NCBI GenBank assembly: GCA_021108325.1
Contig: JAIORB010000007.1
Coordinates: 1-42,849, forward strand
Source of the DNA: Bacteroidales bacterium
GTDB taxonomy: Bacteria > Bacteroidota > Bacteroidia > Bacteroidales > UBA12077
Direction: 5' to 3'
DNA: 42,849 nucleotides
Below the pieces are notes generated by a model. It was given only the letters and a program-made list of their open reading frames with translations. It had not been told where the DNA came from and ran no database searches. Position numbers and translations under genes: made by a program. Positions within the stretch are counted from its first letter, which is position 1. Every line of letters begins with the position of its first letter. Of the stretch, positions 1 through 8,320 are shown piece after piece.

Positions 1-2564
1 AGTACATCATCTATCTGTTCAAGATCACCACGCCATTCGTCAAAAAACTTGTCGAGTTTTCTTTTTTGTTTATCCATTGGTTCAGTATGCATATTAAAGA
101 GTAAATCCTGGAAAGGTTTATATTTCAGTTTTCTTCCATCGCTACCGCCAAATTGATCTGCAAATCCATCAGAAAAAATATAAATAGTATCACTTGTTTT
201 TAAACCAAATTCCTGTTTTGTAAAATTAGCATCAGACCTGAAATGAATACTTATTGGCATACGATCGGGTTTTATTTTTTCCAATTCGCCGTTTTTTATA
301 AAATACATTGGATTGTTGGCACCTGCGAATTGCATATTCATATTCTTTTTGTCAATTACACACAAAGCCATATCCATACCATCTTTTGCTTCATCATCTT
401 TTCCTGATTGTTTTAGTGATTTAATTACTTCAAAACGAAGTTGATTAAGAATCTTATCGGCATCAAGAATTTCTTCCTTAAGTACAATTTCATTCAAGAA
501 ACTCATACCAAGCATACTCATAAATGCTCCAGGAACACCATGTCCGGTGCAGTCAGCAGCTGTTACAACAAGTTTGTCATTTTTCTCAGCAGCCCAATAA
601 AAATCACCACTTACAATATCTTTTGGTTTGAAAAATATAAAATATTCAGATAAATAATTATCAAGAACCTGAACAGAAGGTAAAACCGCATTTTGAATTC
701 GGCTGGCATAATGTATACTATCGGTGATTTCTTCATTCTTCTTTTCGATTAAATCTTTTTGAACAATGATCCGTTCACTCTGAGTTAAAATTTCTTCGTT
801 TTTATTCTCTAAGACTATATTTTTTTCTTCAATTTCTATTTTTTGATTTGCCAAAATCGTATTTTTCTTTTTGGTAATTATTAAACCTATTAAAATTAAA
901 ACAACAATAACAGCAAAAAGTGCAACCATCCATTGTGCTCTTTTTTTAGCTTCGGCTTGTTTCTCCAACTCTAATTGCTGACGTTCCTTTTCACTTTCAA
1001 GAAGAGCTATTTCCTTTTCTCGTTCTTTTTCTTCAGCTTCTTTTTGTTTTAAAACCAAATCCTGAATTGCTTTATCTTGTTCTAATTGTTTTAATTCACG
1101 TTCACGAATTTCTGCTTCGTGCCGTTGTTTCGATAGTTCCAACGATTGTTGTAAACGATCTTTTTCAGATTGTTCCAACTCTTTTTCGCTTTTTAGTAAG
1201 TCCATTTCTCTTTCACGTTTTTCAGCTTCTAAACGTAATTGGGTTAAAGCAAGGTCCTTTACTTCTTCATCGGCCAGTTTAAGTTTTAATTCCTTTTCTG
1301 TTTTTTCGAGGTTGTAAATTTTCTGATTTAATTCCTGTTCGTTTATCCTTTGTTCAAATAATAAAGAATCTTTTAAACTCAAGTGCTTTTCGTAATATTC
1401 AAGTGCTGCAATATAATCATTACCATCGCGAATAATTTGTGAATAGCTATAGTAACAAATTTGCAGTAAATCCTTATCTTCTGATTTTTTTGCTGATTCT
1501 ATGGAATTACGACTAAACAATTCTGCATTATATAAATCCTCATCTTTATGAAAAATATTGGCTGTAATATTTTCCAGTCTAGCGATATCGAGATAATTAT
1601 CAGAATTTTTTAAGAATCTTAAAGCAAGTTTCAAGTAGATAATTGTATTATCAAAATCACCTAAGTTTTGATAACATATACCAATATTTGCATATAGTTT
1701 TGCATATTCCTCATCATTCATATTTGTATTTAACCCAAACTCCAATGAGGTTTTAAATGATTGCAAAGCACTTTCATAATTACTTAAATGCAAGTACAAA
1801 TATCCTATATTATTAGATACAACCGACATTGCCGTTGTATCTTTTAATTCTGCATAAATCGCATATATCTTTAAATTATATGATAAAGCTTTATCATATT
1901 CACCCAGCTTTTTATAGGTTTCCGAGAGTTTATAAAAAACCTTTATATCGTCAATATCTGTTTTAGGATTTTGTTTTAACTCCTCGTATAATTTCAAAAA
2001 GTAGATTTCTGCTTTTAAGAATTCACCTTGAATATAGTAAGCTTCGGCTGTTTTTTCTAAATAAGTAATTTTTGAATCGAAATTGTTTATGCTATCAGCT
2101 ATTTCATAAGCATTCTTGTAATAATCGGCAGCTTTTGAGTATGCACCCAAATATTTATAAACATCTCCAATATCACTGTTAACTTGTATTAATTTTCCTA
2201 AATTATTTAAGTTAAGATATAAATTAAGAGATCTGGTAAGATTATTTGTAGCACTTTCAATATCTTCATTATAAAAAGCTATTGCTCCCAACAAATAGTA
2301 ACATTCAGCTTTAAATGGCTTTATATTATTAGATTTAGCAATTTTAAGTGCCTTATTAATATTCTCTGAAGCTTCTACATAATTTCTTAGTTTAATGTCC
2401 TCTTTCGCGATTTTTAAAAGAATATCAGCTTTATTGTATTCAGTTGTACTTAAAATTAGAGAAAAACGTAAGCTGTCTTTTATATTTTGAGAATAAACTC
2501 TAAGATTGTTTGATGCAACAAACAATAATAAACTTACAAACAGTATCTTAAAATATTTACTCAT
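1..2564 (-). CDS. TPR / coiled-coil sensor with SpoIIE-type PP2C phosphatase domain (3' end cut by window edge)
   Basis: The frame is open from the ATG at 2564 to the left edge, giving about 854 residues without a stop; the end reads like the normal end of the family (WRGDLEQIDDVL), so probably only a few residues are missing. A signal peptide (MSKYFKILFVSLLLFVASN) is followed by a TPR-like helical array at about residues 40-400, a long Glu/Lys/Gln-rich coiled coil at about 400-535, one membrane helix at about 540-563, a second short coiled coil, then a SpoIIE/PP2C Ser/Thr phosphatase domain from about residue 630 with metal-site motifs SGDFYWA, AADCTGHGVPGAF and FSDGFADQFGG. The family usually dephosphorylates anti-sigma antagonists or related regulators; here a periplasmic TPR sensor with a cytoplasmic phosphatase is inferred. 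It starts 6 bp after the TonB receptor stop codon, so the two are probably co-transcribed. The substrate is unknown. Confidence 0.88.
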   Translation of the reverse strand, partial: MSKYFKILFVSLLLFVASNNLRVYSQNIKDSLRFSLILSTTEYNKADILLKIAKEDIKLRNYVEASENINKALKIAKSNNIKPFKAECYYLLGAIAFYNEDIESATNNLTRSLNLYLNLNNLGKLIQVNSDIGDVYKYLGAYSKAADYYKNAYEIADSINNFDSKITYLEKTAEAYYIQGEFLKAEIYFLKLYEELKQNPKTDIDDIKVFYKLSETYKKLGEYDKALSYNLKIYAIYAELKDTTAMSVVSNNIGYLYLHLSNYESALQSFKTSLEFGLNTNMNDEEYAKLYANIGICYQNLGDFDNTIIYLKLALRFLKNSDNYLDIARLENITANIFHKDEDLYNAELFSRNSIESAKKSEDKDLLQICYYSYSQIIRDGNDYIAALEYYEKHLSLKDSLLFEQRINEQELNQKIYNLEKTEKELKLKLADEEVKDLALTQLRLEAEKREREMDLLKSEKELEQSEKDRLQQSLELSKQRHEAEIRERELKQLEQDKAIQDLVLKQKEAEEKEREKEIALLESEKERQQLELEKQAEAKKRAQWMVALFAVIVVLILIGLIITKKKNTILANQKIEIEEKNIVLENKNEEILTQSERIIVQKDLIEKKNEEITDSIHYASRIQNAVLPSVQVLDNYLSEYFIFFKPKDIVSGDFYWAAEKNDKLVVTAADCTGHGVPGAFMSMLGMSFLNEIVLKEEILDADKILNQLRFEVIKSLKQSGKDDEAKDGMDMALCVIDKKNMNMQFAGANNPMYFIKNGELEKIKPDRMPISIHFRSDANFTKQEFGLKTSDTIYIFSDGFADQFGGSDGRKLKYKPFQDLLFNMHTEPMDKQKRKLDKFFDEWRGDLEQIDDV

Positions 2565-2570
2565 CAAGTA

Positions 2571-4928
2571 CTAATTAAAGTTATAAGTTAACCCAGCTCT
2601 AATACTACGCCCTAACTGCGGATTTACAGGCAAATCAGCATCTGTACCTGTTGCATTAAGTCCTCCATATGCTTCATCGAAAATATTAGTAATCTTTCCG
2701 AATACTCGTAATTTATCGCTCACACTAAAGTTAATTAATGCATCTAATGTATAATATCCGTCAACTTCATCGTAAGGATCAGAATATAGCTCCTCGAAAG
2801 GAATAAGAACACGTAACCATTTGCTCATCCATACATTATCGAATTGAACAAAAAACCTGTCGGTAGGTTGAAAAGAAACTCTAAACTGCCCCATATGATT
2901 TGGCATTAATTCGAAGCTTCCAAGAATGCTTCCAATTTCAGGAAGAATCTCCGATTTTTGAGTAAATGTTAAACTTAACTCTGCATTTAGTTTTATTGAT
3001 TTTACAATATCTTTAAATTTTAAATTAGCTTGCAAACCATATAAGGTCGATTGTGCTTCGCTACTATTATTTTTAGTTCTTACCCGGGAACTATCTGTTT
3101 CGATAATTGCTAATGGTAAATCTAAAGTACTCAATGGAATGTAAGTATCAACAATAAGATTTTCAATTTCGTTATAAAAAAAAGATAGATCGACATATAT
3201 ATTTCTAAAGAATCTTCTTTTAATAGCTAGCTCGTATGCTTTAAACCTTTCCGGTTCCAAATCTTTATTGGGAATAGACTGATAATATATACTATCGTTA
3301 TTAACTCCTCCACGATATGCAAAAGACTGATAAGACATTGATGAAGTTGGAGCCATATAAGCACTTCCGTATGACACTGAAATAGTTGTTCGTTTTCCGG
3401 TTTTATAGAGAATTGCCAATCGTGGGTTTAAATTATTACCATACTGAGAGTTCATATCATATCTTAATCCACCCATAAAGGTTAATTTCTTTCTCACGTA
3501 GAAAAACTGAAGAAAAGAAGATAGGTTCTGAAATGCAACAGGATTTAATCCAAAATCCCCGAAAAAAGGATCAGACTCCAATCCTGAGATCATAAAAGCT
3601 TCATATTGACGTGTATTAAACGGACTACTTTGATAATTAGTAACAGGCAAATTACCCGAATATTGATATGAAATCCCTGAAACAATTTCAAGGTTACGAA
3701 TTGGCAAATATGTCAATAATTGTTCTGCAAACACATCATCCGATGCTGAATAAATATAGGCCTTATCGGTATTTGGTAATGATGTTAAACCGTAACTTGA
3801 ATTATTATCCATTCGATACGACAAGAAGGATAAATGTGAGCTAGATGCAAATTTTTCCCATTTTTTATCATAACTAATTGCACTGCGTTGAATTTTTTCG
3901 CCCCAATAATTTTGAGGATCATTGTATTTATACAAATAACTTGAACGGCCTATGGAACTATGAGCCTTACGAAACATGTTATTATATGAGATATTAAATC
4001 CCCGATACTTTATTTCAAATCCAATTTGATGACTTTCAGAAAGGATATCTTCCATTGCTGGAAATGTTAATTCACCTTCATATTGTGGTTCGTAATATTG
4101 ATTTATAAAATCGTCAGAAGTCATACCATTTTGTGTAAGTATATCATCAGTTATTGTTGACGGTATGTAATCATTCCCATTTAATGTTATTGTTCGTACT
4201 TTCTTATCTAAATAATATAATGGGTTATAAGTATTATCTCCGGTATTTTTAATATTCATACTGTTAAACTCAGACTTACTCCCATAAAAGCTGTATTGCA
4301 TAATGTTTTTATTTTTCCCAGCTTTCCCTCCAACCATAAAATTAGTATAGTTATAGTCGCTTCCCAAATGAATATCTCCTCTTACGAATGTTCCTTTATC
4401 AGAATCTTTAGTAATTATATTTATAACACCAGTTACTGCATCTGCACCATAAATTGCTGCTGCAGGGCCATAAATTATCTCAATACGCTCAGCCTGACGA
4501 ATTGGAAGTTGAGCTCCCAACGGCATACCATTTACCACTGATGGCTTTATTGGTAAATTATTGATTAATACCTTTGTGTAATAATTCCCGATTAATCCTC
4601 GAAACTGGAATATTTCACCTGCTTCGCCAGATCCGGGTTGTGATACACGAATACCAGGTAAATATTTTAAAATATCAGCAAGTGTAGTATAATGGTTTCG
4701 CTGAATTTCCTCGTGTGTTATAACGTATATAGTTATTGGTAAGTCTTCAATATTTTTGGCGCTTCTACTAGCAGATATTACTTTTATTCCGCTTGTATCT
4801 TTCCATTCTTTAAGGTTCTCTAAACCTAAAAGATCGCGTTCAATATATGAGTATGTAGAATCGTTCTGCCCTTGAAGATTAAAGGCAAACAACACAAATA
4901 AAAGTATTATGCAATTACTTTTATTCAT
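2571..4928 (-). CDS. TonB-dependent outer-membrane receptor
   Basis: This 785-residue protein begins with a signal peptide (MNKSNCIILLFVLFAFNLQGQ). A plug domain at about residues 50-180 carries the typical order: VISASRSAKNIEDLPITIYV, LADILKYLPGIRV, FQFRGL and the YGPAAAIYGADAVTGVINII segment. A 22-strand-type beta-barrel rich in aromatic residues follows, ending in GRSIRAGLTYNFN, a normal terminal strand for BamA recognition. It lacks the N-terminal carboxypeptidase-like domain of SusC proteins and has no SusD partner, so it resembles siderophore, vitamin or colicin-type receptors more than polysaccharide importers. It takes up an unknown ligand using TonB energy. No cobalamin riboswitch or Fur-like site was recognised upstream, so the ligand is not assigned. 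It lies between the LiaF-like gene (59 bp upstream) and the phosphatase gene (6 bp downstream). Confidence 0.9.
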   Translation of the reverse strand: MNKSNCIILLFVLFAFNLQGQNDSTYSYIERDLLGLENLKEWKDTSGIKVISASRSAKNIEDLPITIYVITHEEIQRNHYTTLADILKYLPGIRVSQPGSGEAGEIFQFRGLIGNYYTKVLINNLPIKPSVVNGMPLGAQLPIRQAERIEIIYGPAAAIYGADAVTGVINIITKDSDKGTFVRGDIHLGSDYNYTNFMVGGKAGKNKNIMQYSFYGSKSEFNSMNIKNTGDNTYNPLYYLDKKVRTITLNGNDYIPSTITDDILTQNGMTSDDFINQYYEPQYEGELTFPAMEDILSESHQIGFEIKYRGFNISYNNMFRKAHSSIGRSSYLYKYNDPQNYWGEKIQRSAISYDKKWEKFASSSHLSFLSYRMDNNSSYGLTSLPNTDKAYIYSASDDVFAEQLLTYLPIRNLEIVSGISYQYSGNLPVTNYQSSPFNTRQYEAFMISGLESDPFFGDFGLNPVAFQNLSSFLQFFYVRKKLTFMGGLRYDMNSQYGNNLNPRLAILYKTGKRTTISVSYGSAYMAPTSSMSYQSFAYRGGVNNDSIYYQSIPNKDLEPERFKAYELAIKRRFFRNIYVDLSFFYNEIENLIVDTYIPLSTLDLPLAIIETDSSRVRTKNNSSEAQSTLYGLQANLKFKDIVKSIKLNAELSLTFTQKSEILPEIGSILGSFELMPNHMGQFRVSFQPTDRFFVQFDNVWMSKWLRVLIPFEELYSDPYDEVDGYYTLDALINFSVSDKLRVFGKITNIFDEAYGGLNATGTDADLPVNPQLGRSIRAGLTYNFN

Positions 4929-4987
4929 CGTTTTAAATATTTGATGTATAATCCTAAGATAATTTATTTTAGAATTTCTCTTTCAGA

Positions 4988-5680
4988 TCAATTTTTTATC
5001 TCGCCACCTCCAAACATTACAAAACCTTTAACTACAATTTCTTTGCCAACATCCATTGTAGTACCCGACTTTATATGTCTTTTGTCTGAGAAACCACCTA
5101 ATATTGCAACAACATCAACTTTAACATTCCAGTTTTCAGGAACAATTATAGCAGATCCTCCAAACATGCAAAACACATCAATTATATTTTGTCCCGGTGC
5201 TAAAGTAGCTTTTGTTAAATCAATTTTTGATCCACCAAATAATGCAGTTATTTTACCACCTTTAAAATTTTCCGATGTAATAACTCGATCACCACCACCT
5301 AAAATGGCAATATCATCAATATAATCAGAACTACCAGATTGTTCTGAGCTTCTTCTTACATTAGTTGATCTTAAAATAATAAGCAAACCAAAAATAATTA
5401 AAACCGAAGGCCAGAATAATCTTCTTATCGAATAAGGGATATGAATAACATCGGGTATTAAAAACATAAGTCCGATTATTAATAATATCCACCCTGTTGT
5501 TTTATTCTCGCGAGTAGAAATAAATATAACACCCAGCACAATTAAAATCATTTCCCATGAAAAAACGTAATGCATTATTTGTCGAGGGAAAAAATCTAAA
5601 GTTCTTCCAATAAATGCTACACCAATTAATATAAGGACAATTCCTATAATTCCTCTTCCTATGTTTCTATTCGATTCCAT
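4988..5680 (-). CDS. LiaF-like membrane protein (DUF5668 / LiaF C-terminal type)
   Basis: This 230-residue protein has four predicted membrane helices in its first 105 residues (starting GIIGIVLILIGVAFIG, MILIVLGVIFI, WILLIIGLMFLI and SVLIIFGLLIIL). A soluble C-terminal part of about 110 residues is built from short repeated glycine motifs (AILGGG, ALFGGSKIDL, MFGGSAIIVPENW, AILGGF, VMFGGGEI). This matches the LiaF-type 'cell wall-active antibiotics response' fold, probably a small right-handed beta-helix. In Firmicutes LiaF inhibits the LiaRS envelope-stress system; no histidine kinase or regulator is adjacent here, so only an envelope role is inferred. It sits 82 bp after the metallo-hydrolase and 59 bp before the TonB receptor, all on the minus strand. 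Confidence 0.8.
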   Translation of the reverse strand: MESNRNIGRGIIGIVLILIGVAFIGRTLDFFPRQIMHYVFSWEMILIVLGVIFISTRENKTTGWILLIIGLMFLIPDVIHIPYSIRRLFWPSVLIIFGLLIILRSTNVRRSSEQSGSSDYIDDIAILGGGDRVITSENFKGGKITALFGGSKIDLTKATLAPGQNIIDVFCMFGGSAIIVPENWNVKVDVVAILGGFSDKRHIKSGTTMDVGKEIVVKGFVMFGGGEIKN

Positions 5681-5762
5681 ATTATTATTTTTTAAGTTTA
5701 AAGTTTATACGCACTAAATTAAACAATTTTTATTAAAGGTAAATAGCAAATAAAAATATATC

Positions 5763-6524
5763 CTATATTTCAAGCCTTAAACCATCGTAGGCAAGCGATA
5801 CTCCCTGAGGTAATTCTTCGTTTATATCGTGATGCAAACCCATTTGATGACTTATATGTGTAATATACGCACGCTTGGGGCTTAGTTCATTAATTAGCTC
5901 CAAAGCTTCTGATAGTGAATAATGAGAGACATGTTTTCTTTTGCGCAGAGCATTTATCACCAGGTATTTTGTACCGTGTAGTTTCTCTTTTTCTTCTTCA
6001 CTAATATAATTAGCATCAGTTATGTATGCAAAATCTCCAATTCTAAAACCAAAAACAGGAAGTTTATAATGAAAAACCTGGATAGGAATAAGCTTTACTC
6101 CTTTTATTTCGAATGGTTCATTGGCTAGTTCATGCAAATTAATTTGAGGAACACCCGGATATTTATTTTCTTCGAAAGAATAAAAGAATTCCTCTTTTAT
6201 AACTTTCTGAACTCTTTTTTCTGCATATATATCGACAGGTTTCTGATTCATGAAGTTAAAAGCGCGAACATCATCTAATCCGGCAATATGATCGCGATGT
6301 TCGTGTGTAATTAGGATAGCGTCAATATCATTTACTTTTTCACGTAGCATTTGTTGTCTGAAATCAGGGCCGGCATCAATAATAATATTTACACCATTTA
6401 CTTCAATTAATGCAGCTGCACGTAAACGTTTATCATTTGGATCTGTCGATTGACAAACCGCACAATTACAAGCTATAACCGGTACTCCCTGAGAAGTTCC
6501 TGTGCCAAGAATTTTTACCTTCAA
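5763..6524 (-). CDS. PhnP-like MBL-fold metallo-hydrolase (TTG start)
   Basis: This 253-residue cytosolic protein shows the metallo-beta-lactamase signature THEHRDH with H74, H76, D78 and H79, a further metal ligand in ITDANY, and a late ITHISH motif. The N-terminal GTGTSQGVPVIACNCAVC motif with clustered cysteines is typical of the PhnP branch, which hydrolyses cyclic phosphodiesters. No phn genes are nearby, so the true substrate may differ. The start is TTG at 6524: the next upstream in-frame stop is 22 bases away, no ATG or GTG lies between, and the conserved KVKILGTGTSQG begins at codon 2. The stop of a truncated upstream reading frame lies only 4 bp before it, suggesting this gene was once the downstream member of a two-gene operon. 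Confidence 0.87.
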   Translation of the reverse strand: MKVKILGTGTSQGVPVIACNCAVCQSTDPNDKRLRAAALIEVNGVNIIIDAGPDFRQQMLREKVNDIDAILITHEHRDHIAGLDDVRAFNFMNQKPVDIYAEKRVQKVIKEEFFYSFEENKYPGVPQINLHELANEPFEIKGVKLIPIQVFHYKLPVFGFRIGDFAYITDANYISEEEKEKLHGTKYLVINALRKRKHVSHYSLSEALELINELSPKRAYITHISHQMGLHHDINEELPQGVSLAYDGLRLEI

Positions 6525-6528
6525 AACT

Positions 6529-6705
6529 TTATTTCTTTTTAAATTCTAACCGAATAGAAAGATACAACAAATATAACAAAACTATTACAGCTAATATTGC
6601 TGAAGGAATAGCCGCTTCTTTCCCAAATAATGTCAGTGCTGTTACAACCGAAAACCCAGAGCTTTTGATAGTCAATGATAATAATTGAATGTAATTTAAA
6701 ATGAC
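6529..6705 (-). pseudogene. C-terminal remnant of a probable BASS-family (bile acid:sodium symporter-like) transporter
   Basis: On the minus strand an open frame of about 58 codons ends at 6529 and has no start codon of its own that makes sense. Its translation (including LTIKSSGFSVVTALTLFG and KEAAIPSAILAVIVLLYLL, then a charged tail) looks like the last two helices and cytoplasmic end of a BASS-type secondary transporter. A stop interrupts the frame just upstream (near 6707), and beyond that lies a hairpin-rich repeat, so the gene's 5' portion is gone. The stop is 4 bp from the TTG of the downstream hydrolase, normal spacing for an operon. Family assignment is from memory of the conserved helix pattern and is moderate; truncation itself is clear. 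Confidence 0.5.
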
Positions 6706-6767
6706 GAGTTAAAAGATATCGGGTTAAAGCCCATTATTAATAAGACATCCATAACCCCAGCTTCCTT

Positions 6768-7008
6768 CCTGCCTGCCGGCCAATGTCAGTAAGTTAAGAA
6801 TAGTAGTCCTGAAAGGACTATGTGTACTAGCGTAGGGCAACGCCCTACGGTTAATGATAAAAGGGGAAAAGTCCTGAAAGGACGTAATGTATATCCTTTC
6901 GTCCTTTCAGGACTAAACCATAACATTTATAACCACACAGGACGTTGCCCTGTGCTTATATATTAAAGGCTTTCAGCCTTAATTTATTGACATTGGCCGC
7001 CAGACAAG
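6768..7008. repeat. MITE-like element: imperfect inverted ends enclosing serial hairpins
   Basis: The ends are inverted copies: GGCCAATGTCA at 6778-6788 and its exact complement at 6988-6998, with imperfect extension outward to 6768 and 7008 (7 of 10 positions). Inside are at least five short hairpins: 6804-6820 (TAGTCCTGAAAGGACTA), 6831-6849 (CGTAGGGCAACGCCCTACG), 6871-6883 paired with its inverse at 6901-6913, 6936-6954 (CACAGG...CCTGTG) and 6966-6980 (AAGGCTTTCAGCCTT). There is no open frame. This architecture resembles the palindromic intergenic repeats associated with RAYT/IS200-like transposases; no such transposase lies in the window, so mobilisation in trans is inference. It sits where the BASS-like gene lost its 5' part. 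Confidence 0.6.
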
Positions 7009-7049
7009 TAATTAGCACCTTATAATTAGACAAGATCAGAATAACTATA

Positions 7050-7080
7050 TTTGAATTTAATTATGAATTTTATAAATTTG
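7050..7080 (+). promoter_or_regulatory. Bacteroidota sigma-A promoter (TTTG-N19-TAAATTTG)
   Basis: A TTTG at 7050-7053 is followed after 19 bp by TAAATTTG at 7073-7080, matching the Bacteroidota -33/-7 consensus TTTG / TAnnTTTG exactly. Transcription would start near 7087, about 18 bases before the ATG at 7105 of the glycan-binding protein gene. It also argues that the frame's more upstream TTG (7051) is not the real start. Confidence 0.7.
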
Positions 7081-7104
7081 ATATTTATCATTAAACCGTA
7101 TAAA

Positions 7105-8061
7105 ATGAAAAAGATAATAACTCTCCTGTTTGTGTTCAGTTTATCATCTAATATATTTGCTCAATTAATTGTGAAGGATACTTTGCTATTAGCATACCAA
7201 AATGAGATTTTCTGGGGTTCATCTTCTGAACTTGAAATGGATATTTATAGAGATTTTGGAAAATATGGTTCTATTAATTTGAGTGATAATGATCCAACAA
7301 CATGCTGGGCTGAAGGTTCTAAAAGCGACGGTACCGGTGAGTTTATCAGGATGACAATACCTAAAAATATTTTAACACTTCAAATTAAAAATGGATACCA
7401 GAAAAATGAAACAATTTACTTTACTAACAACAGGCCAAAAAATATAGAATTCGAGTTATATGCGTGTTATGAGCCATCAGGTTATGTTACCGAATCGCAC
7501 AATGGATTTTTTATAAGCGAATCAATAGCTTCAAGTTCTGCAGTTTTAGAAGATAATTTAGGTTATCAGGATATTAAATTAGATTTCGATTGGCCGGAAA
7601 TAAATTCGCAATTATCAGATAATGAAATTTTTGATAAAGATAGGTTTATCCTTAAAGTTAAAATAATAGATGTTTATAAGGGAAACAAATGGAATGATGC
7701 CTGCATATCTGATATTAATGTAGTTCCAAATCCTTATTATGACATCACTTTAGATGATCATGGCTTAATTAAAGTATCGGAAAGTAAAACTGACACTTTA
7801 TTTTATAACACAGAAAATATCTACCAGGTTGTAGAGTCAAGTCCTGATTTAAAATGGATTATATTTATTTTAATGCCTACGGATATTGAAAATTCAAGAG
7901 TTGAAACTGAATATAAGTTATACAATACCGAAAAAGAAAACTTTATTACTCCTGATGATCTTGTTATGATGTATGGATTTGTAAAAAAATCCGGAAAACT
8001 TTATTTAGAAGGATCAAATAATGATTTTGAAGATAAAACCATATTATTGGAAGATTTATGA
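7105..8061 (+). CDS. Secreted protein with NADase-type (discoidin-like) glycan-binding domain
   Basis: The ATG at 7105 begins a clean signal peptide (MKKIITLLFVFSLSSNIFAQ), giving a 318-residue secreted protein. Residues about 45-200 contain the marks of the NADase-type glycan-binding (galactose-binding-like) domain: a DNDPTTCWAEG segment, GTGEFIRMTIP, and the characteristic IKNGYQKNETIYFTNNRPKN stretch followed by alternating beta strands. The last 120 residues are not recognised; they contain no catalytic motif or T9SS sorting domain that I can see. The gene stands alone between two intergenic repeat elements and has its own strong promoter. A role in binding surface carbohydrate, or as a lone descendant of a larger effector or adhesin, is inference. 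Confidence 0.7.
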   Translation: MKKIITLLFVFSLSSNIFAQLIVKDTLLLAYQNEIFWGSSSELEMDIYRDFGKYGSINLSDNDPTTCWAEGSKSDGTGEFIRMTIPKNILTLQIKNGYQKNETIYFTNNRPKNIEFELYACYEPSGYVTESHNGFFISESIASSSAVLEDNLGYQDIKLDFDWPEINSQLSDNEIFDKDRFILKVKIIDVYKGNKWNDACISDINVVPNPYYDITLDDHGLIKVSESKTDTLFYNTENIYQVVESSPDLKWIIFILMPTDIENSRVETEYKLYNTEKENFITPDDLVMMYGFVKKSGKLYLEGSNNDFEDKTILLEDL

Positions 8062-8083
8062 TATTAATCATTGTAGTTTGTTT

Positions 8084-8184
8084 AGGTGCTTAGCGCCTGT
8101 CTGCCACAGGCAGGGATTTATTGACAAGCTGATAATAAGATTGCAATTTCTGAAGTATTCTATAAAATTAGCCGCTTAGCACCT
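8084..8184. repeat. Short intergenic element with inverted ends and an internal GC-rich palindrome
   Basis: AGGTGCTTAGCG at 8084-8095 and CGCTTAGCACCT at 8173-8184 are inverted copies with 11 of 12 positions matching. Next to the left end, 8096-8114 forms an 8-bp hairpin with a 3-base loop (CCTGTCTG-CCA-CAGGCAGG, one G-T pair). The TTAGCACCT end motif also occurs at 7012-7020, just beyond the other repeat element. There is no coding frame. It may also act as a transcription end for the gene ending at 8061. Confidence 0.45.
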
Positions 8185-8266
8185 TTTTGAACTAAACTTA
8201 TTAATACTTAAATACCAATTTTAAAATATACGCGACAATTGAATAATTGAAATTTGTTTGTTAAAT

Positions 8267-8299
8267 TTTGGAATTTTAAGTTAAGACTTTCTACTTTTA
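8267..8299 (+). promoter_or_regulatory. Probable promoter of the RsmI-like gene (TTTG-N21-TACTTTTA)
   Basis: TTTG at 8267-8270 and TACTTTTA at 8292-8299 lie 21 bp apart. The -7 element differs from TAnnTTTG only at its last base. A start near 8306 would leave a leader of about 15 bases before the ATG at 8321. Confidence 0.4.
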
Positions 8300-8320
8300 T
8301 GCCTTGAAAAACTATAATTG

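Noticed and set aside
441-1282. Two plus-strand open frames of about 70 codons
   Set aside because: Both lie antisense to the continuous phosphatase/coiled-coil frame on the minus strand, which has clear domain motifs.
2571-4928. Assigning the TonB-dependent receptor as BtuB because the window has cob genes
   Set aside because: The receptor is 27 kb away, has no cobalamin riboswitch upstream, and shows no feature specific for B12.
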